Positions 7,591 to 17,162 of a DNA stretch of 64,000 bases are shown one piece after another; position 1 is the first letter of the stretch; the number at the start of each line of letters is the position of its first letter. This stretch comes from Leucobacter exalbidus (GTDB taxonomy: Bacteria > Actinomycetota > Actinomycetes > Actinomycetales > Microbacteriaceae): assembly GCF_017834145.1 (NCBI RefSeq), contig NZ_JAFIDA010000001.1, positions 124,001 to 188,000 on the forward strand, read 5' to 3'. The translations under genes were made by a program, and so were the position numbers. The notes beneath the pieces are model-generated. The model did no database searches, was not told the DNA's origin, and saw nothing but the letters and a program-made list of their open reading frames with translations.

Positions 7591-8526
7591 TTAGGCCGCC
7601 CCACCGGGGAAGTCGGGCATTTTGTCTGCGAGCTTGATGTCGTTCTTGGCGAACTCGCGCATCAGGGCCGAGCGCAGGGCGCGCTGCACCGCCCACTGGG
7701 CCTCGGGCCGGGTGCGCATCGCGAGGCGCAGGGTGGCACGGTCGCCGAATGCGCTCTCGACGCCCCACACCTCGGGCTCGCCCGTCACCTTGCGTGCGAT
7801 GTCGTGGTCGGTGAGCAGCGACTTGGCAGCGGTCATCGCGGCCTCTTCGACCTTCGCCATATCGTTGTCGGTTGAGACGGTCATATCGAGCACCGCGCGG
7901 CCCCAGCCCTGCGACGCATTGCCGAGGGTGAGGATCTCGCCGTTGCGCACGAACCACAGGGTGCCATCGAGCGCGCGCACCTGGGTGACGCGAATGCCCA
8001 CGTCTTCGACGGTGCCATTGATCTCGCCGACCGTGATGACGTCGCCCACGCCCAGCTGATCCTCAAACACCATGAAGATGCCGTTCAAGATATCTTTCAC
8101 GATGTTCTGCGCGCCAAAGGCGAGGCCGGCCGCGACGATACCGGCCGAGGTGAGCAGGGCGGCGAGGTCGACGCCGAGCTGACCCAAAATGAGGATCAGC
8201 GCGACGACGACGACCGCCCAGGTAATGACCGCACGCCCGACGGTGCCGAGCGTGCGGGTGCGCTGCACCGCGCGCGCCTTGATGTACGTCGAGACGTGAA
8301 TCTCAGACGTCGTATCAACGTCTTGCGCCTTCTTCACCCCGCGCACGATCTGGGTCACTGCGCGCATCAGCAGCCTGCGCAGCACCCAGTTGATGGCGAT
8401 CGCCGCGACGATGATGATGATCACGGTGATGGGGGTTTGGAACGTCACGAAGAAGTCACTCACCGCGTTACTTGCGACGGTGGCGACGGTGACCTCCTCA
8501 GTGACCTCTTCGGTGACGTCGTCCAT
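7591..8526 (-). CDS. mscS: Small mechanosensitive channel, MscS family
   Basis: 311 residues. Three membrane helices are visible: about residues 32-52, 92-112 and the pore helix around 120-145 (Ala/Gly-rich, LTSAGIVAAGLAFGAQNIVK). The MscS beta domain follows with DQLGVGDVITVGEINGTVEDVGIRV, and then a mixed C-terminal domain. The family opens at high membrane tension to release solutes during osmotic downshock. Its ATG follows the pepN stop directly (pepN ends at 8527), so the two genes overlap in transcription or abut head to tail: pepN is upstream on the minus strand. Confidence 0.88.
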   Translation of the reverse strand: MDDVTEEVTEEVTVATVASNAVSDFFVTFQTPITVIIIIVAAIAINWVLRRLLMRAVTQIVRGVKKAQDVDTTSEIHVSTYIKARAVQRTRTLGTVGRAVITWAVVVVALILILGQLGVDLAALLTSAGIVAAGLAFGAQNIVKDILNGIFMVFEDQLGVGDVITVGEINGTVEDVGIRVTQVRALDGTLWFVRNGEILTLGNASQGWGRAVLDMTVSTDNDMAKVEEAAMTAAKSLLTDHDIARKVTGEPEVWGVESAFGDRATLRLAMRTRPEAQWAVQRALRSALMREFAKNDIKLADKMPDFPGGAA

Positions 8527-11088
8527 TTATGCCTCTGCGTCGACCTTCTGTGCGTTGATGGCGCGATCGACGCCGGCGAGCAGCTCGATCACGAGGCGAC
8601 GTAGCGCGGGGGCCGCATCCTCGTTCGCGGCGAGCCAGTCACGCGACGCGGTGGCGAGGGCGTCACCTGCGAGCGGCGACGGGTAGAAGCCCTCGACGAG
8701 CTCTTCGACGATCGCGTGGCTGCGTGAGTTCCACACGGGCACGAGGGCCGCGAAGAACTGTGGCACGAACGGGGCGAGCAGCGAGCGATCGTGCACGTTC
8801 GTGAAGCCGAGGCCCGTGGCGCGCACAATGGCGTTGGGCTGATCGCTGGCCTCGAAGACCGATGCCCACGCTGCCTGCTTACCCGCTGCCGTCGGGATCG
8901 CGGCGCGTGCGTGCGCCGCGGCCTGGTTGCCGGTCGCGGTGCGATCTGACTCCTGGCGTGTAGCGATCTCGGTCTCGCCTGCGCGGCCGCCCGCGACGAG
9001 CGCGAACAGCAGCTCCCAGCCGAGGTCGGTGTCGAGGGTGAGACCCTCAAGCGCCTGCGAACCGTCGAACAGGGCCTGCACGGCGTCAAGCTGCGCGGGC
9101 GTCGACGCGAGGTGCGTGAAGATCTTCACGAACTGGAACTGACGATCTGATCCGGCCTCGGCTCGCTGCGCCAGTGCCCACAGGGCGTCTGCGGTGCGTT
9201 CGATCGCGGCCTGCTGGCGCTCGGGCGCGACGTAGCTTGCCGCCGACTGCACGAGCTGGTTCAGCAGCGTGCGCAGCGTCGTCGACGCATCCTCGTGCTC
9301 AATGTGCGCGAGCACGATGTCGATGAAACGCGATGCGGGCATCTCGCCGTCGCGCGTCGCATCCCACAGCGTGCCCCACACGAGCGCGCGGGCGAGCGAA
9401 TCACTCATGCTGCCCAGGTGCTCGGCGACGGTCGCGAGCGACCGCTCATCGAGCCGGATCTTCGCATACGTGAGATCGTCGTCGTTGAGCAGCAGCAGAT
9501 CGGGCTGCGCGAGACCCACGAGCTCAGCGATCTCGGTGCGGGGGCCATCGATGTCGACCTCAACGCGGTGCGTGCGGGTGAGTGCGCCATCTGCGACCGA
9601 GTAGAGGCCGAGTGCGATGCGGTGCGGGCGAATGGTGGGGTAGTCAGCAGCTGCGGTCTGATCGATCGCGAAGCTGTCGTACGTGCCATCTGCGGCGAGC
9701 GTGAACGAGGCGCGCAGCGTGTTGACGCCGGCGGTCTCGAGCCACTTCTTCGACCACTCGGTGAGGTCGCGGCCGCTCTGCGCGGTGAGCTCGCTGAGCA
9801 GATCGGGCAGCTCGGTGTTGGCGTGGTGGTGCTTCACGAAGTAGTCGTGCACACCGCGCATGAAGGGCTCGCGGCCCACCCAGGCGACGAGCTGCTTGAG
9901 CACCGATGCGCCCTTGGCGTAGGTGATGCCGTCGAAGTTGACGAGCACGTCCTCGAGATCCCTGATGGGGGCCACGATGGGGTGAGTGGAGGGCAACTGA
10001 TCCTGACGGTAGGCCCACGACTTCTCAGACGCGGCGAACGTCGTCCAGCAGCCCGACCACTCGGTAGCCTCGGCGACGCCCAGCGTCGACATGTACTCGG
10101 CGAACGACTCGTTCAGCCACAGATCGTTCCACCAGCGCATGGTGACGAGGTCACCAAACCACATGTGGGCGAGCTCGTGGAGGATCGTGACGACGCGGCG
10201 CTCACGCATCGCGTCGGTGACCTGGCTGCGGAACACGTATGCCTCGGTGAAGGTTACCGCGCCCACGTTCTCCATTGCGCCCATGTTGTACTCGGGCACG
10301 AACAGCTGGTCGTACTTATCGAACGGGTAGGGGTAGTTGAACTCGTTCTCGAAGAACGCGAAACCCTCGCGAGTCTTCTCGAAGACGTAGTCGGCGTCAA
10401 GATGCGGGGCGAGCGACTCGCGGCAGAAGACACCGAGGGGGATGATGCGGCCATCGGTGCTCGTAAGCTCGCTGCGCACCTCGTGGTACGGGCCAGCAAT
10501 GAGCGCCGTGATGTAGCTCGACATGATGGGGGTGGGCTCGAACGCCCAGGTGGCGAGCACCTCGCCGTCACGCTCGCCGGCCGCGGTGGGCTCGGGGGTT
10601 GGCTGGTTCGAGACCATCTTCCAACGTGCCGGGGCCGTCACGGTGAACTGGAACGTCGCCTTCAGATCAGGCTGCTCGAACACGGGGAACATGCGGCGCG
10701 AATCGGGCACCTCAAACTGCGAGTAGAGGTACACCTCGCCGTCGGCGGGATCCACGAACCGGTGCAGGCCCTCGCCCGTGTTCATGTAGCGCTGCGTTGA
10801 CACGATGCGCAACGTGTTCTCGGCGGCGAGACCATCGAGCGCGATCCGGGAATCAGCGAACGCCGCAGCGGCATCAACCGCAGTGCCGTTCAGCTCGATG
10901 AGCTCCACCGAATCAGCAATCAAATCAATAAACGTCGAGGCGCCCGGGGTGCCCGAGAAGCGCACCGTCGTGTCGGCGGCGAACGTTTCGGGGCCAGTCA
11001 TGAGATCGAGCACGATCTCGTAGGTGTGGGTGGCGACGACCGCGGCGCGCTCCTGCGCTTCAATGCGAGTGAGGTTCGTTCCTGGCAC
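8527..11088 (-). CDS. pepN: Aminopeptidase N (M1 family)
   Basis: 853 residues from a GTG start at 11088, chosen because AGGAG lies 6 bases upstream and because family members begin (V/M)PGTNLTR; a frame extending seven codons further is less likely. The exopeptidase motif MGAMENVGAVTF is near residue 271 and the zinc site HELAHMWFGDLVT near 302, with the third ligand Glu in NESFAEYMS. The C-terminal ERAP-like domain is complete. It removes N-terminal residues from peptides in the cytoplasm. The length is usual for the actinobacterial form. Confidence 0.95.
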   Translation of the reverse strand: MPGTNLTRIEAQERAAVVATHTYEIVLDLMTGPETFAADTTVRFSGTPGASTFIDLIADSVELIELNGTAVDAAAAFADSRIALDGLAAENTLRIVSTQRYMNTGEGLHRFVDPADGEVYLYSQFEVPDSRRMFPVFEQPDLKATFQFTVTAPARWKMVSNQPTPEPTAAGERDGEVLATWAFEPTPIMSSYITALIAGPYHEVRSELTSTDGRIIPLGVFCRESLAPHLDADYVFEKTREGFAFFENEFNYPYPFDKYDQLFVPEYNMGAMENVGAVTFTEAYVFRSQVTDAMRERRVVTILHELAHMWFGDLVTMRWWNDLWLNESFAEYMSTLGVAEATEWSGCWTTFAASEKSWAYRQDQLPSTHPIVAPIRDLEDVLVNFDGITYAKGASVLKQLVAWVGREPFMRGVHDYFVKHHHANTELPDLLSELTAQSGRDLTEWSKKWLETAGVNTLRASFTLAADGTYDSFAIDQTAAADYPTIRPHRIALGLYSVADGALTRTHRVEVDIDGPRTEIAELVGLAQPDLLLLNDDDLTYAKIRLDERSLATVAEHLGSMSDSLARALVWGTLWDATRDGEMPASRFIDIVLAHIEHEDASTTLRTLLNQLVQSAASYVAPERQQAAIERTADALWALAQRAEAGSDRQFQFVKIFTHLASTPAQLDAVQALFDGSQALEGLTLDTDLGWELLFALVAGGRAGETEIATRQESDRTATGNQAAAHARAAIPTAAGKQAAWASVFEASDQPNAIVRATGLGFTNVHDRSLLAPFVPQFFAALVPVWNSRSHAIVEELVEGFYPSPLAGDALATASRDWLAANEDAAPALRRLVIELLAGVDRAINAQKVDAEA

Positions 11089-11306
11089 AGCTGCTCCTAT
11101 CGAAAGCACAAAAACTGAGAATATATGCCCAGCCTATGCCTGTTCCCTATCCTTCTGCCGAGCTTGCTGCCCCAGCGGGGCGCGTCCCAATACATTTGGT
11201 TGCTCTTATGGTGGGGGCCACGCACGCCGGCACCCATGTTGTGCCCACGGCAGAACAAGCCACACAGATCGAGACTCTCTTCCCCATCCCGAGGTAGTGT
11301 GAAACC

Positions 11307-11915
11307 ATGACCGAGAATGCACCCACCGTAGAGTTTTGGTTCGACCCGATTTGCCCCTGGTGCTGGATGACCAGCCGCTGGGCCACTGAGGTATCGCAGG
11401 CACGCGACTTCACCATCACCTGGCACCCCGTCAGCCTCGCCATCCTGAACGAGGGCAAGGACATGGGTAGCCACGCCGAAGGCCAGCGTCAGGGCCAGCG
11501 CATGGGCCGCGTCGCCGTCGCCGCAGAACGCGCACACGGCAGCGACATTGTCGGCCGCCTCTACACCGAATTCGGCACCCGCATCCACCCCGGTGGCCGC
11601 ACCGACTTCGACGCACTGATCGCCGAGGCGCTCGCCGCAGTGAACCTGCCGGCCGAGCTCGCGCAGGCTGCCGATGATGAGTCGTTTGATGCCGAGCTGC
11701 GCGCCAACACCGATCACGCGATCAAGATCGCTGGCCCCGATGTGGGTGTGCCGGTGATCTCGATTGATGGTGTGGCATTCTTTGGCCCCGTCGTCACCCC
11801 GGCGCCCACGGGCGAGACCGCGTTGCAGCTGTGGGACGGCATTCGTGCCGCCGCCAGCGTGCCCGGATTCTACGAGATCAAGCGCGGCCGCACCGTCGGC
11901 CCGCAGTTCTCCTAA
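11307..11915 (+). CDS. DsbA-fold mycothiol-type oxidoreductase (Rv2466c-like)
   Basis: 202 residues with thioredoxin-like fold and helical insertion. The active site is CPWC within FWFDPICPWCWMTSRW near residues 10-25, the same as in the mycothiol-dependent nitroreductase family of M. tuberculosis Rv2466c. The cis-Pro region GVPVISIDGVAFFGP is at about 148-162. It has no signal peptide, so it acts in the cytoplasm. This family is confined mainly to mycothiol makers, which supports the actinobacterial assignment. It lies 65 bases before rpiB and is probably cotranscribed with it. Confidence 0.87.
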   Translation: MTENAPTVEFWFDPICPWCWMTSRWATEVSQARDFTITWHPVSLAILNEGKDMGSHAEGQRQGQRMGRVAVAAERAHGSDIVGRLYTEFGTRIHPGGRTDFDALIAEALAAVNLPAELAQAADDESFDAELRANTDHAIKIAGPDVGVPVISIDGVAFFGPVVTPAPTGETALQLWDGIRAAASVPGFYEIKRGRTVGPQFS

Positions 11916-11980
11916 GCGATTTCCACACCCGAGGTCTCTGGGAGCTGTTTCGGCCCAGAGACTTCGGTAGGATCGGCAAC

Positions 11981-12472
11981 ATGCGTATTCACGTTGCGAC
12001 CGACCATGCCGGACTCGAATTCAGCCAGCAGCTGCAGCAGCATCTGCGCGATGCTGGCCACGAAGTGATTGATCACGGCCCAGCCGAGTATGACGCCCTC
12101 GACGATTACCCGTCGTTCTGCATTAACGCGGCCCTGGGGGTTGCCCGCGACGAACGCGACGGCATCGAAGCCCTGGGCGTCGTGTTTGGCGGTTCGGGTA
12201 ACGGCGAGCAGATGGCCGCCAACAAGGTCGCCGGTATTCGCGCCGCCCTCGTGTGGAACGACTCGACCGCCCAGCTCGCCCGCGAGCACAACAACGCCAA
12301 CGTGATCTCGATCGGTGCGCGTCAGCACGAAGTTGCCGACGCCATTCGATTCATCGATCTGTTCGTGCAGGAGCCGTTCCCCGGTGACGAGCGTCACGTG
12401 CGCCGCATCAACCAGCTCGGTGAGTACGAGACCACCGGTGCGATTGCCGGTAAGCAGGTCGACGCGCTCTAA
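11981..12472 (+). CDS. rpiB: Ribose-5-phosphate isomerase B
   Basis: 163 residues starting at ATG 11981 (MRIHVATDHAG, the invariant family N-terminus); an open frame running further upstream is rejected. The active-site region GVVFGGSGNGEQMAANKVAGI is visible except that the usual Cys of the RpiB catalytic site (GTGxGxxxxAN) is absent in the form seen in actinobacteria, where a Glu acts as base. It interconverts ribose-5-P and ribulose-5-P in the pentose phosphate pathway. It is followed by a terminator-like hairpin. Confidence 0.9.
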   Translation: MRIHVATDHAGLEFSQQLQQHLRDAGHEVIDHGPAEYDALDDYPSFCINAALGVARDERDGIEALGVVFGGSGNGEQMAANKVAGIRAALVWNDSTAQLAREHNNANVISIGARQHEVADAIRFIDLFVQEPFPGDERHVRRINQLGEYETTGAIAGKQVDAL

Positions 12473-12540
12473 GCGCACGCCCCAGGCGTGCACGAGCCGT
12501 GGCCTCACGGTCACGGCAAGCAACGCCAAGTTTTTCTGTC

Positions 12541-12571
12541 GCGGCGCTCAATGTTGAACATTGGGCGCCGC
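12541..12571 (+). terminator. Terminator hairpin after rpiB
   Basis: GCGGCGC-T-CAATGTT pairs with AACATTG-G-GCGCCGC around a single central G (12556); the stem has one mismatch and the sequence ATTTTC follows closely. It separates rpiB from nei. Confidence 0.6.
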
Positions 12572-12604
12572 GCTCGATTTTCACCATCTACACCAGAGGA
12601 CATC

Positions 12605-13609
12605 ATGCCTGAGGGCCACTCCGTACATCGCATTGCGCGCCAGTTCGCCGTGAACTTTGTGGGCACGTCGCCCGAGGTGACGAGCCCGCAGGGCCGCTTT
12701 GCGCAGGGAGCGGCGCTGATCAGCGGCCGCGAGATGATCGATGCGCGCGCTGTCGGCAAGCAGATGTTTCTCGAATTCACGGGCGGCCACTGGTTGCGCG
12801 TGCACCTGGGCATTTACGGCGCCTGGGATTTCGCGGGCGAGGTGCAGGTGGCCCCGTCCATTCAGATTCACGGGTACACCCCCGGGCACTCGAAGTTGGG
12901 GCAAACGGGGGAGCACTCGCGGCCCAGCGGCGCCCGCCCGCTCGATGCTGAAGCCGAAGACTCGGTGACGTCGATTGGGGCGCCCCGCCGCACCCGTGTG
13001 CGCATGGCCGAGCACGATAAGCAGTCAGACGCGTCATCGACGTTTCCGCCCGATCCGGTGGGCCAGGTGCGCGTGCGCCTGCTCAACGATGCCGTGTGCG
13101 CCGATCTGCGCGGCCCGACCGCCTGCGAGGTGCTCACCCCCGAGCAGGTGGACGCGGTCATCATGAAGCTGGGGCCCGACCCTGCCAACGCCAACACCGA
13201 TGCAGAAAAGCAGCGCTTCGTTGAGCGTGTCAGCAAAAAGAAGACGCCCATTGGCCTCGTGCTGATGGATCAGTCAGTGGTCGCAGGCATCGGCAACGTC
13301 TACCGGGCCGAAATGCTGTTTCGTGCCGAGATCAACCCGCACACCCCGTCAAACACGCTCGACCGCACCGTGCTTGAGGCGCTGTGGGACGACTGGGCAT
13401 ATCTGCTCGAGATCGGCATCACGGTGGGTCAGATGATGACCATCGACGGGCTGACCGGCGAGGATTACCAAAAGGCGCTCGTTGAGCGCGATGAACGCCA
13501 CTGGGTGTACAAGCTCGAGGGCACCCCGTGTAAGCGGTGCGGGGCGAACATTCTGCTCGAGGAGTTTGGGGCGCGCAAGCTGTACTGGTGCGCCGGCTGC
13601 CAGCACTGA
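12605..13609 (+). CDS. nei: Fpg/Nei-family DNA glycosylase (endonuclease VIII-like)
   Basis: 334 residues starting MPEGHSVHRIA at ATG 12605, where Pro2 and Glu3 are the catalytic pair. The H2TH domain is seen in GIGNVYRAEMLFRAEINPHTP and the C-terminal zinc finger as CKRCG...CAGCQH. MPEGH starts mark the Nei2-like actinobacterial group that removes oxidised pyrimidines. An insertion of low-complexity sequence at about residues 95-145 (Ser/Arg/Asp-rich, between beta strands) makes it longer than the usual 265-300 residues. It precedes the convergent response regulator gene by 47 bases. Confidence 0.9.
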   Translation: MPEGHSVHRIARQFAVNFVGTSPEVTSPQGRFAQGAALISGREMIDARAVGKQMFLEFTGGHWLRVHLGIYGAWDFAGEVQVAPSIQIHGYTPGHSKLGQTGEHSRPSGARPLDAEAEDSVTSIGAPRRTRVRMAEHDKQSDASSTFPPDPVGQVRVRLLNDAVCADLRGPTACEVLTPEQVDAVIMKLGPDPANANTDAEKQRFVERVSKKKTPIGLVLMDQSVVAGIGNVYRAEMLFRAEINPHTPSNTLDRTVLEALWDDWAYLLEIGITVGQMMTIDGLTGEDYQKALVERDERHWVYKLEGTPCKRCGANILLEEFGARKLYWCAGCQH

Positions 13610-13656
13610 GGCGGGCGAATAGGTGCGCCGACGAGCCAGCCCAGGTGATGTGCGCC

Positions 13657-14316
13657 CTAGGTAATGAGTCGGTAGCCCATGCCGCGCAGCGTTTCGATGC
13701 GCCCGGGGCCGAGCTTCTGACGCAGGTAGCCCACGTACACGTCGACGATATTTGATCCGGGATCGAAATCGTACCCCCAGACGCGGCTCAGCAGCTGCTC
13801 GCGGCTGAGTACCTGGCCAGCGTTGCGCACGAGTTCTTCGGCAAGTGCGAACTCGCGGGCTGAGAGCTCGACGACCCGATCTGACACGTGGGCGCGGCGG
13901 GTGCGCAGGTCAAGGCGCACGTCGCCGGCCTGGGCGTCGGGAGTGCCCGCTGCATCGTCGGGGCGAATGCGTGCCCGAATGCGCGCGAGCAGCTCATCGA
14001 AATGGAAGGGCTTGCCCAGGTAGTCGTCGGCGCCGCCGTCGAACCCGGTGATGGTGTCTTGCAGCTCGGTGCGGGCGGTGAGCATGATGATGGGGAGGCG
14101 GGAGCCCGATCCGCGCAGCTGCTCGAGCACCTGAAACCCGTCGAGCCCGGGCATATTGACATCGAGCACCAGCAGATCGAACTCGTCGGTCAGCGCGAGA
14201 TGTAACGCGTCGGTGCCGTTCGCCACGACGCGGGTTGCGAAGCCAGCGGCGCGAAGGCCCTTCTCCACGAACCCCGAAATGCGGGGCTCGTCGTCGGCGA
14301 TGAGGATGGAAGGCAC
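13657..14316 (-). CDS. OmpR-family response regulator
   Basis: 219 residues. The receiver domain covers residues 1-115 with the phosphoacceptor Asp in LLVLDVNMPGLDGF, the Thr in MLTART and the Lys in GKPFHFDEL. The winged-helix DNA-binding domain follows, ending in SNIVDVYVGYLRQKLG and GMGYRLIT. It is paired with the histidine kinase just upstream (3 bases apart), so the two are made from one mRNA. The target genes are unknown; the exported Ala/Ser/Val-rich protein gene nearby is one candidate. Confidence 0.92.
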   Translation of the reverse strand: MPSILIADDEPRISGFVEKGLRAAGFATRVVANGTDALHLALTDEFDLLVLDVNMPGLDGFQVLEQLRGSGSRLPIIMLTARTELQDTITGFDGGADDYLGKPFHFDELLARIRARIRPDDAAGTPDAQAGDVRLDLRTRRAHVSDRVVELSAREFALAEELVRNAGQVLSREQLLSRVWGYDFDPGSNIVDVYVGYLRQKLGPGRIETLRGMGYRLIT

Positions 14317-14319
14317 AGA

Positions 14320-15750
14320 TTACGCTCCTGGGGTGTTGGGGTCGCCGATAGGGACCGTGATGGTGAAGATTGCGCCGCCATCGGCAGCGTCAGAAACCTC
14401 GACTTCGCCGCTGTGGGCGCGTGCGATGACCTGCACAATGTTGAGACCGAGGCCGCTTCCCGCACGATTGCCCGCACCGGCACCGCGGGCGAAGCGCTCG
14501 AAGATGAGGGTCTTTGAGGCGTCGTCGATGCCGGGGCCATGATCCCGCACCCACAGGTGCAGCGTCCGCGCATCGCAGCGGCTGCCGATCTCAATAGCGC
14601 CGCCGCCGTGCGTCACCGCGTTTTGTGCAAGCTGCAACATCGCCTGCGTGATGCGCGCGGAGTCGAGCAGCGCGACGACTTCGGCCACCTCGCCCAGCTG
14701 CACCGTCGCGCCGTCGACGGCGGCCGCTTTTCTCGCAATGAGCCGCACGAGATCTGAGGAGTCGACCGGCACGAGATGCACCGGGCTCGGGCCGTGCAGA
14801 GCCGCGGCAGACGAGAGATCTTGCACCAACTGGCCCATGCGCTGCAGCTCATCCATCACCAGCTCGCGAGTGTCGCGCGCATCGGTGGGGTCGGTGGGAT
14901 CCATCAGCTCGATATGGCCGCGCACGATGGTGATGGGGGTCTTCAATTCGTGCCCGACATCGCTGAGCAGCTGCCGTTGCGAATCGAGCGCGCCGTCAAG
15001 ACGATCGAACATCTCGTTCATTGTTTCTGCGAGCTCGGCCACGTCATCGTTGCCGACGATGGGAAGCCGTTCGTCGAGGGAACGGGCCGACACCCGCTCA
15101 GCCGTCTCGCGCATGTGGCGCAGCGGGCGCAGCAGTCGGGTCGCGACGATGGTGCCCGTCGCGGCGACCACCGCGAGCACGATGATCGACACGATGATGA
15201 ACATGCGGGCGGCCTCATTGAACTCGGCGAGTTCGGCTTCGGTGTCGTACACCAAGACGAAAACCACCTCGGCGGGGTCAGCTGAGCCCGCGATCGAGAT
15301 CGGAGCGGCGAGGTATTGCCAGATCACCCCTTGCTCGGCATATGTGCCGATCGTGGGGCCGTCGGTGTGCCGTGCGCGCTCGACATGGTCGGCGAAGTCG
15401 TGTGCGTCGCGCAGATCGAGGTCGAGCTGAATACCGGGCACCGTGATGATGCGCCCCTCGGCCATTCCGAGCGCGCCGGTATTGTCATCGGGGCTCATGC
15501 GCTCGACGACCGCGGTGAGCGCGGCCCGTGACGAATCCCAATCGGCGGTGGTGCCGGGCCCCTCCTCGACGATATAACGGGCGGAGTCGAGGTTTGCAGT
15601 CAACCGCACATCGAGCTGCTCCAAGATGCGATGCCGCTCGACCATATAGACCGAGACTCCCACGGCCGTGAGGCCGAACGCGGTGACGAGGGTGATCATC
15701 GACACGATGCGCGTGCGCACCGAAAACGCGGGCCCGCGGCGGGAAGGCAT
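14320..15750 (-). CDS. Sensor histidine kinase
   Basis: 476 residues from ATG 15750; an in-frame ATG at 15813 and a GTG at 15771 are possible alternatives, but the N-terminus MPSRRGPAFSVRTRI followed by a membrane helix is the most kinase-like. The first helix (about 14-36), an extracellular domain of about 130 residues and the second helix (about 170-195) lead to a HAMP linker. The dimerisation site is LSDVGHELKTPITIV (His phosphoacceptor). The ATPase domain shows LQLAQNAVTHG, VRDHGPGID, IFERFARG and GSGLGLNIV. It forms a two-component pair with the downstream regulator. The stimulus is unknown. Confidence 0.9.
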   Translation of the reverse strand: MPSRRGPAFSVRTRIVSMITLVTAFGLTAVGVSVYMVERHRILEQLDVRLTANLDSARYIVEEGPGTTADWDSSRAALTAVVERMSPDDNTGALGMAEGRIITVPGIQLDLDLRDAHDFADHVERARHTDGPTIGTYAEQGVIWQYLAAPISIAGSADPAEVVFVLVYDTEAELAEFNEAARMFIIVSIIVLAVVAATGTIVATRLLRPLRHMRETAERVSARSLDERLPIVGNDDVAELAETMNEMFDRLDGALDSQRQLLSDVGHELKTPITIVRGHIELMDPTDPTDARDTRELVMDELQRMGQLVQDLSSAAALHGPSPVHLVPVDSSDLVRLIARKAAAVDGATVQLGEVAEVVALLDSARITQAMLQLAQNAVTHGGGAIEIGSRCDARTLHLWVRDHGPGIDDASKTLIFERFARGAGAGNRAGSGLGLNIVQVIARAHSGEVEVSDAADGGAIFTITVPIGDPNTPGA

Positions 15751-15861
15751 AGGTCTGGTCTCGGGGGTCACCCCTCCAGTATCGCGGCAGTGCGCAGTGC
15801 ACGCCGTGAACATAAGAGAAATCTCATTCGCCAGTGCGAGCTTTCGTGATGCAATGGAGAG

Positions 15862-17079
15862 GTGAGTGATTTAGATACCGTCGCAGAACGCGAGCTGCTC
15901 GCCGAAGCGCTCGAGGTGGCCGCGGCGTCAGTGACGCTGGTGTCGCGCGAGCCCCTGGGTGCCGGATCGGTGGTCGGTTTCGACGTCGCGCAGCAGCCGG
16001 GCAGCGACCCGCTGCGCTATTACGTCGATACCTCGAAGGTTGTGGTCGAGACCGAAACGGGAATGGTGCTCGGAGAAGGCGCTGCCCCTGAGGCGCGCAT
16101 CTGGCTGCACCCTGCAGACCCGCACCTCTCGGTGCTGCCCGCGCTCGCGTTTCACGACGCCGCCGAACAGCTTCTCGCCCGGCTCGGCATCACAGACGCC
16201 CAGCCTCCGGTGTTTGTGGCCTATCGCCCGGGGCGCCGCGCTGTACTGTTCGCGGAGGCGACAGCCAAGCGAGTGTGGATGAAGGTCGTACAGGCGCGTC
16301 GCGTCGAGCGCATCGTCGAGATGCACGCAGCGTGCGCGCGCGCCGGGCTGCCCGTCCCCGCCACGCTCGGGTGGTCGCCGGCAGGGGTGATTCTGCTCGA
16401 GAATGCGGCCGGCACGCCCGTTGCCGATGCGCCGTGGCAACCAGGCCCGCTGCTGGATCGGGTGGACGAGTTGCGTACCCGGATCGCGCAGGTCGACATA
16501 TCAAGGCCGGTGCGCGGTGTGGCCGAGCGGTTGGACTGGTACGAGCAGCGGCTGATCGGGCGGCCCGCCGTTGCCGACGTTGCCATCGGTGCCGACGTCA
16601 CCGACGTCGCCGACATCGCCCGGCGCGTGCGCGATCTGCTCGCGGCCGGGGGAGCGGGCCGAACGCCGCGGGTGGTGCACGGCGATCTGCACTTCGGGCA
16701 ACTCTTTCTCGACGGCGACGCTGTGAGCGGTCTCATCGACATCGACACGATGGGGGTCGGCGACGAGGCAGAAGACCCCGCGGCGTTTCTTGCGCACGCG
16801 ACGGTGAGCGCGCTCTTAACGCCGATCGGGCATCGCGCTCGCGTGTGGGAGCTCGCCGATCTGGGGTGCGACCGGTGGGCTCCGGATCAGGCCGTGCGCG
16901 CCCTCTTTGCCGTGCACATGCTCGGCCACGCACTGGCGGCAGCCGACACCGATGACGAGGCGCTCGTACAGACGTTGTTGCGTGCTGCTCGTGCGGTGCT
17001 TGACGGCGGCGCACCGTCAGAATGCCAGTCACCCGCTGACTCTAAGAAACCTCTCACGGTGTCTTACTTCTCGGCTTAG
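15862..17079 (+). CDS. Aminoglycoside-phosphotransferase-family kinase
   Basis: 405 residues, GTG start. The C-terminal half is a protein-kinase-like APH fold: the catalytic loop VVHGDLHFGQLFL (near residue 272) and the metal-binding IDIDTMGVGDEAEDPAAF (near 292). The N-terminal half has the ATP-binding region (RAVLFAEATAKRVWMKVV near 128-146). Substrates in the family range from antibiotics to sugars and choline; none can be assigned here. It is divergent from the histidine kinase gene and lies 84 bases before the exported-protein gene on the same strand, so the two may be cotranscribed. Confidence 0.8.
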   Translation: MSDLDTVAERELLAEALEVAAASVTLVSREPLGAGSVVGFDVAQQPGSDPLRYYVDTSKVVVETETGMVLGEGAAPEARIWLHPADPHLSVLPALAFHDAAEQLLARLGITDAQPPVFVAYRPGRRAVLFAEATAKRVWMKVVQARRVERIVEMHAACARAGLPVPATLGWSPAGVILLENAAGTPVADAPWQPGPLLDRVDELRTRIAQVDISRPVRGVAERLDWYEQRLIGRPAVADVAIGADVTDVADIARRVRDLLAAGGAGRTPRVVHGDLHFGQLFLDGDAVSGLIDIDTMGVGDEAEDPAAFLAHATVSALLTPIGHRARVWELADLGCDRWAPDQAVRALFAVHMLGHALAAADTDDEALVQTLLRAARAVLDGGAPSECQSPADSKKPLTVSYFSA

Positions 17080-17162
17080 CGGGGACCTGGAGTATTGAAC
17101 ATGTCAGCAAATGGAACCCTGAGATCTGCTGGCACACCAACCAAAACTTTGAGGAGAGCACC

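Noticed and set aside
7571-7957. Upstream extension of the truncated haemoglobin to 281 residues
   Set aside because: The extension lies inside mscS in another frame; the ATG at 7570 has GGAGG and begins the family sequence.
9295-10800. A 501-codon plus-strand open frame over pepN
   Set aside because: It is antisense to the complete PepN protein, composed of residues typical of reversed GC-rich codons, with no domain or ribosome site.
11831-11980. Upstream extension of rpiB
   Set aside because: The family N-terminus MRIHVATDHAG begins at 11981; the extension overlaps the DsbA-like gene.
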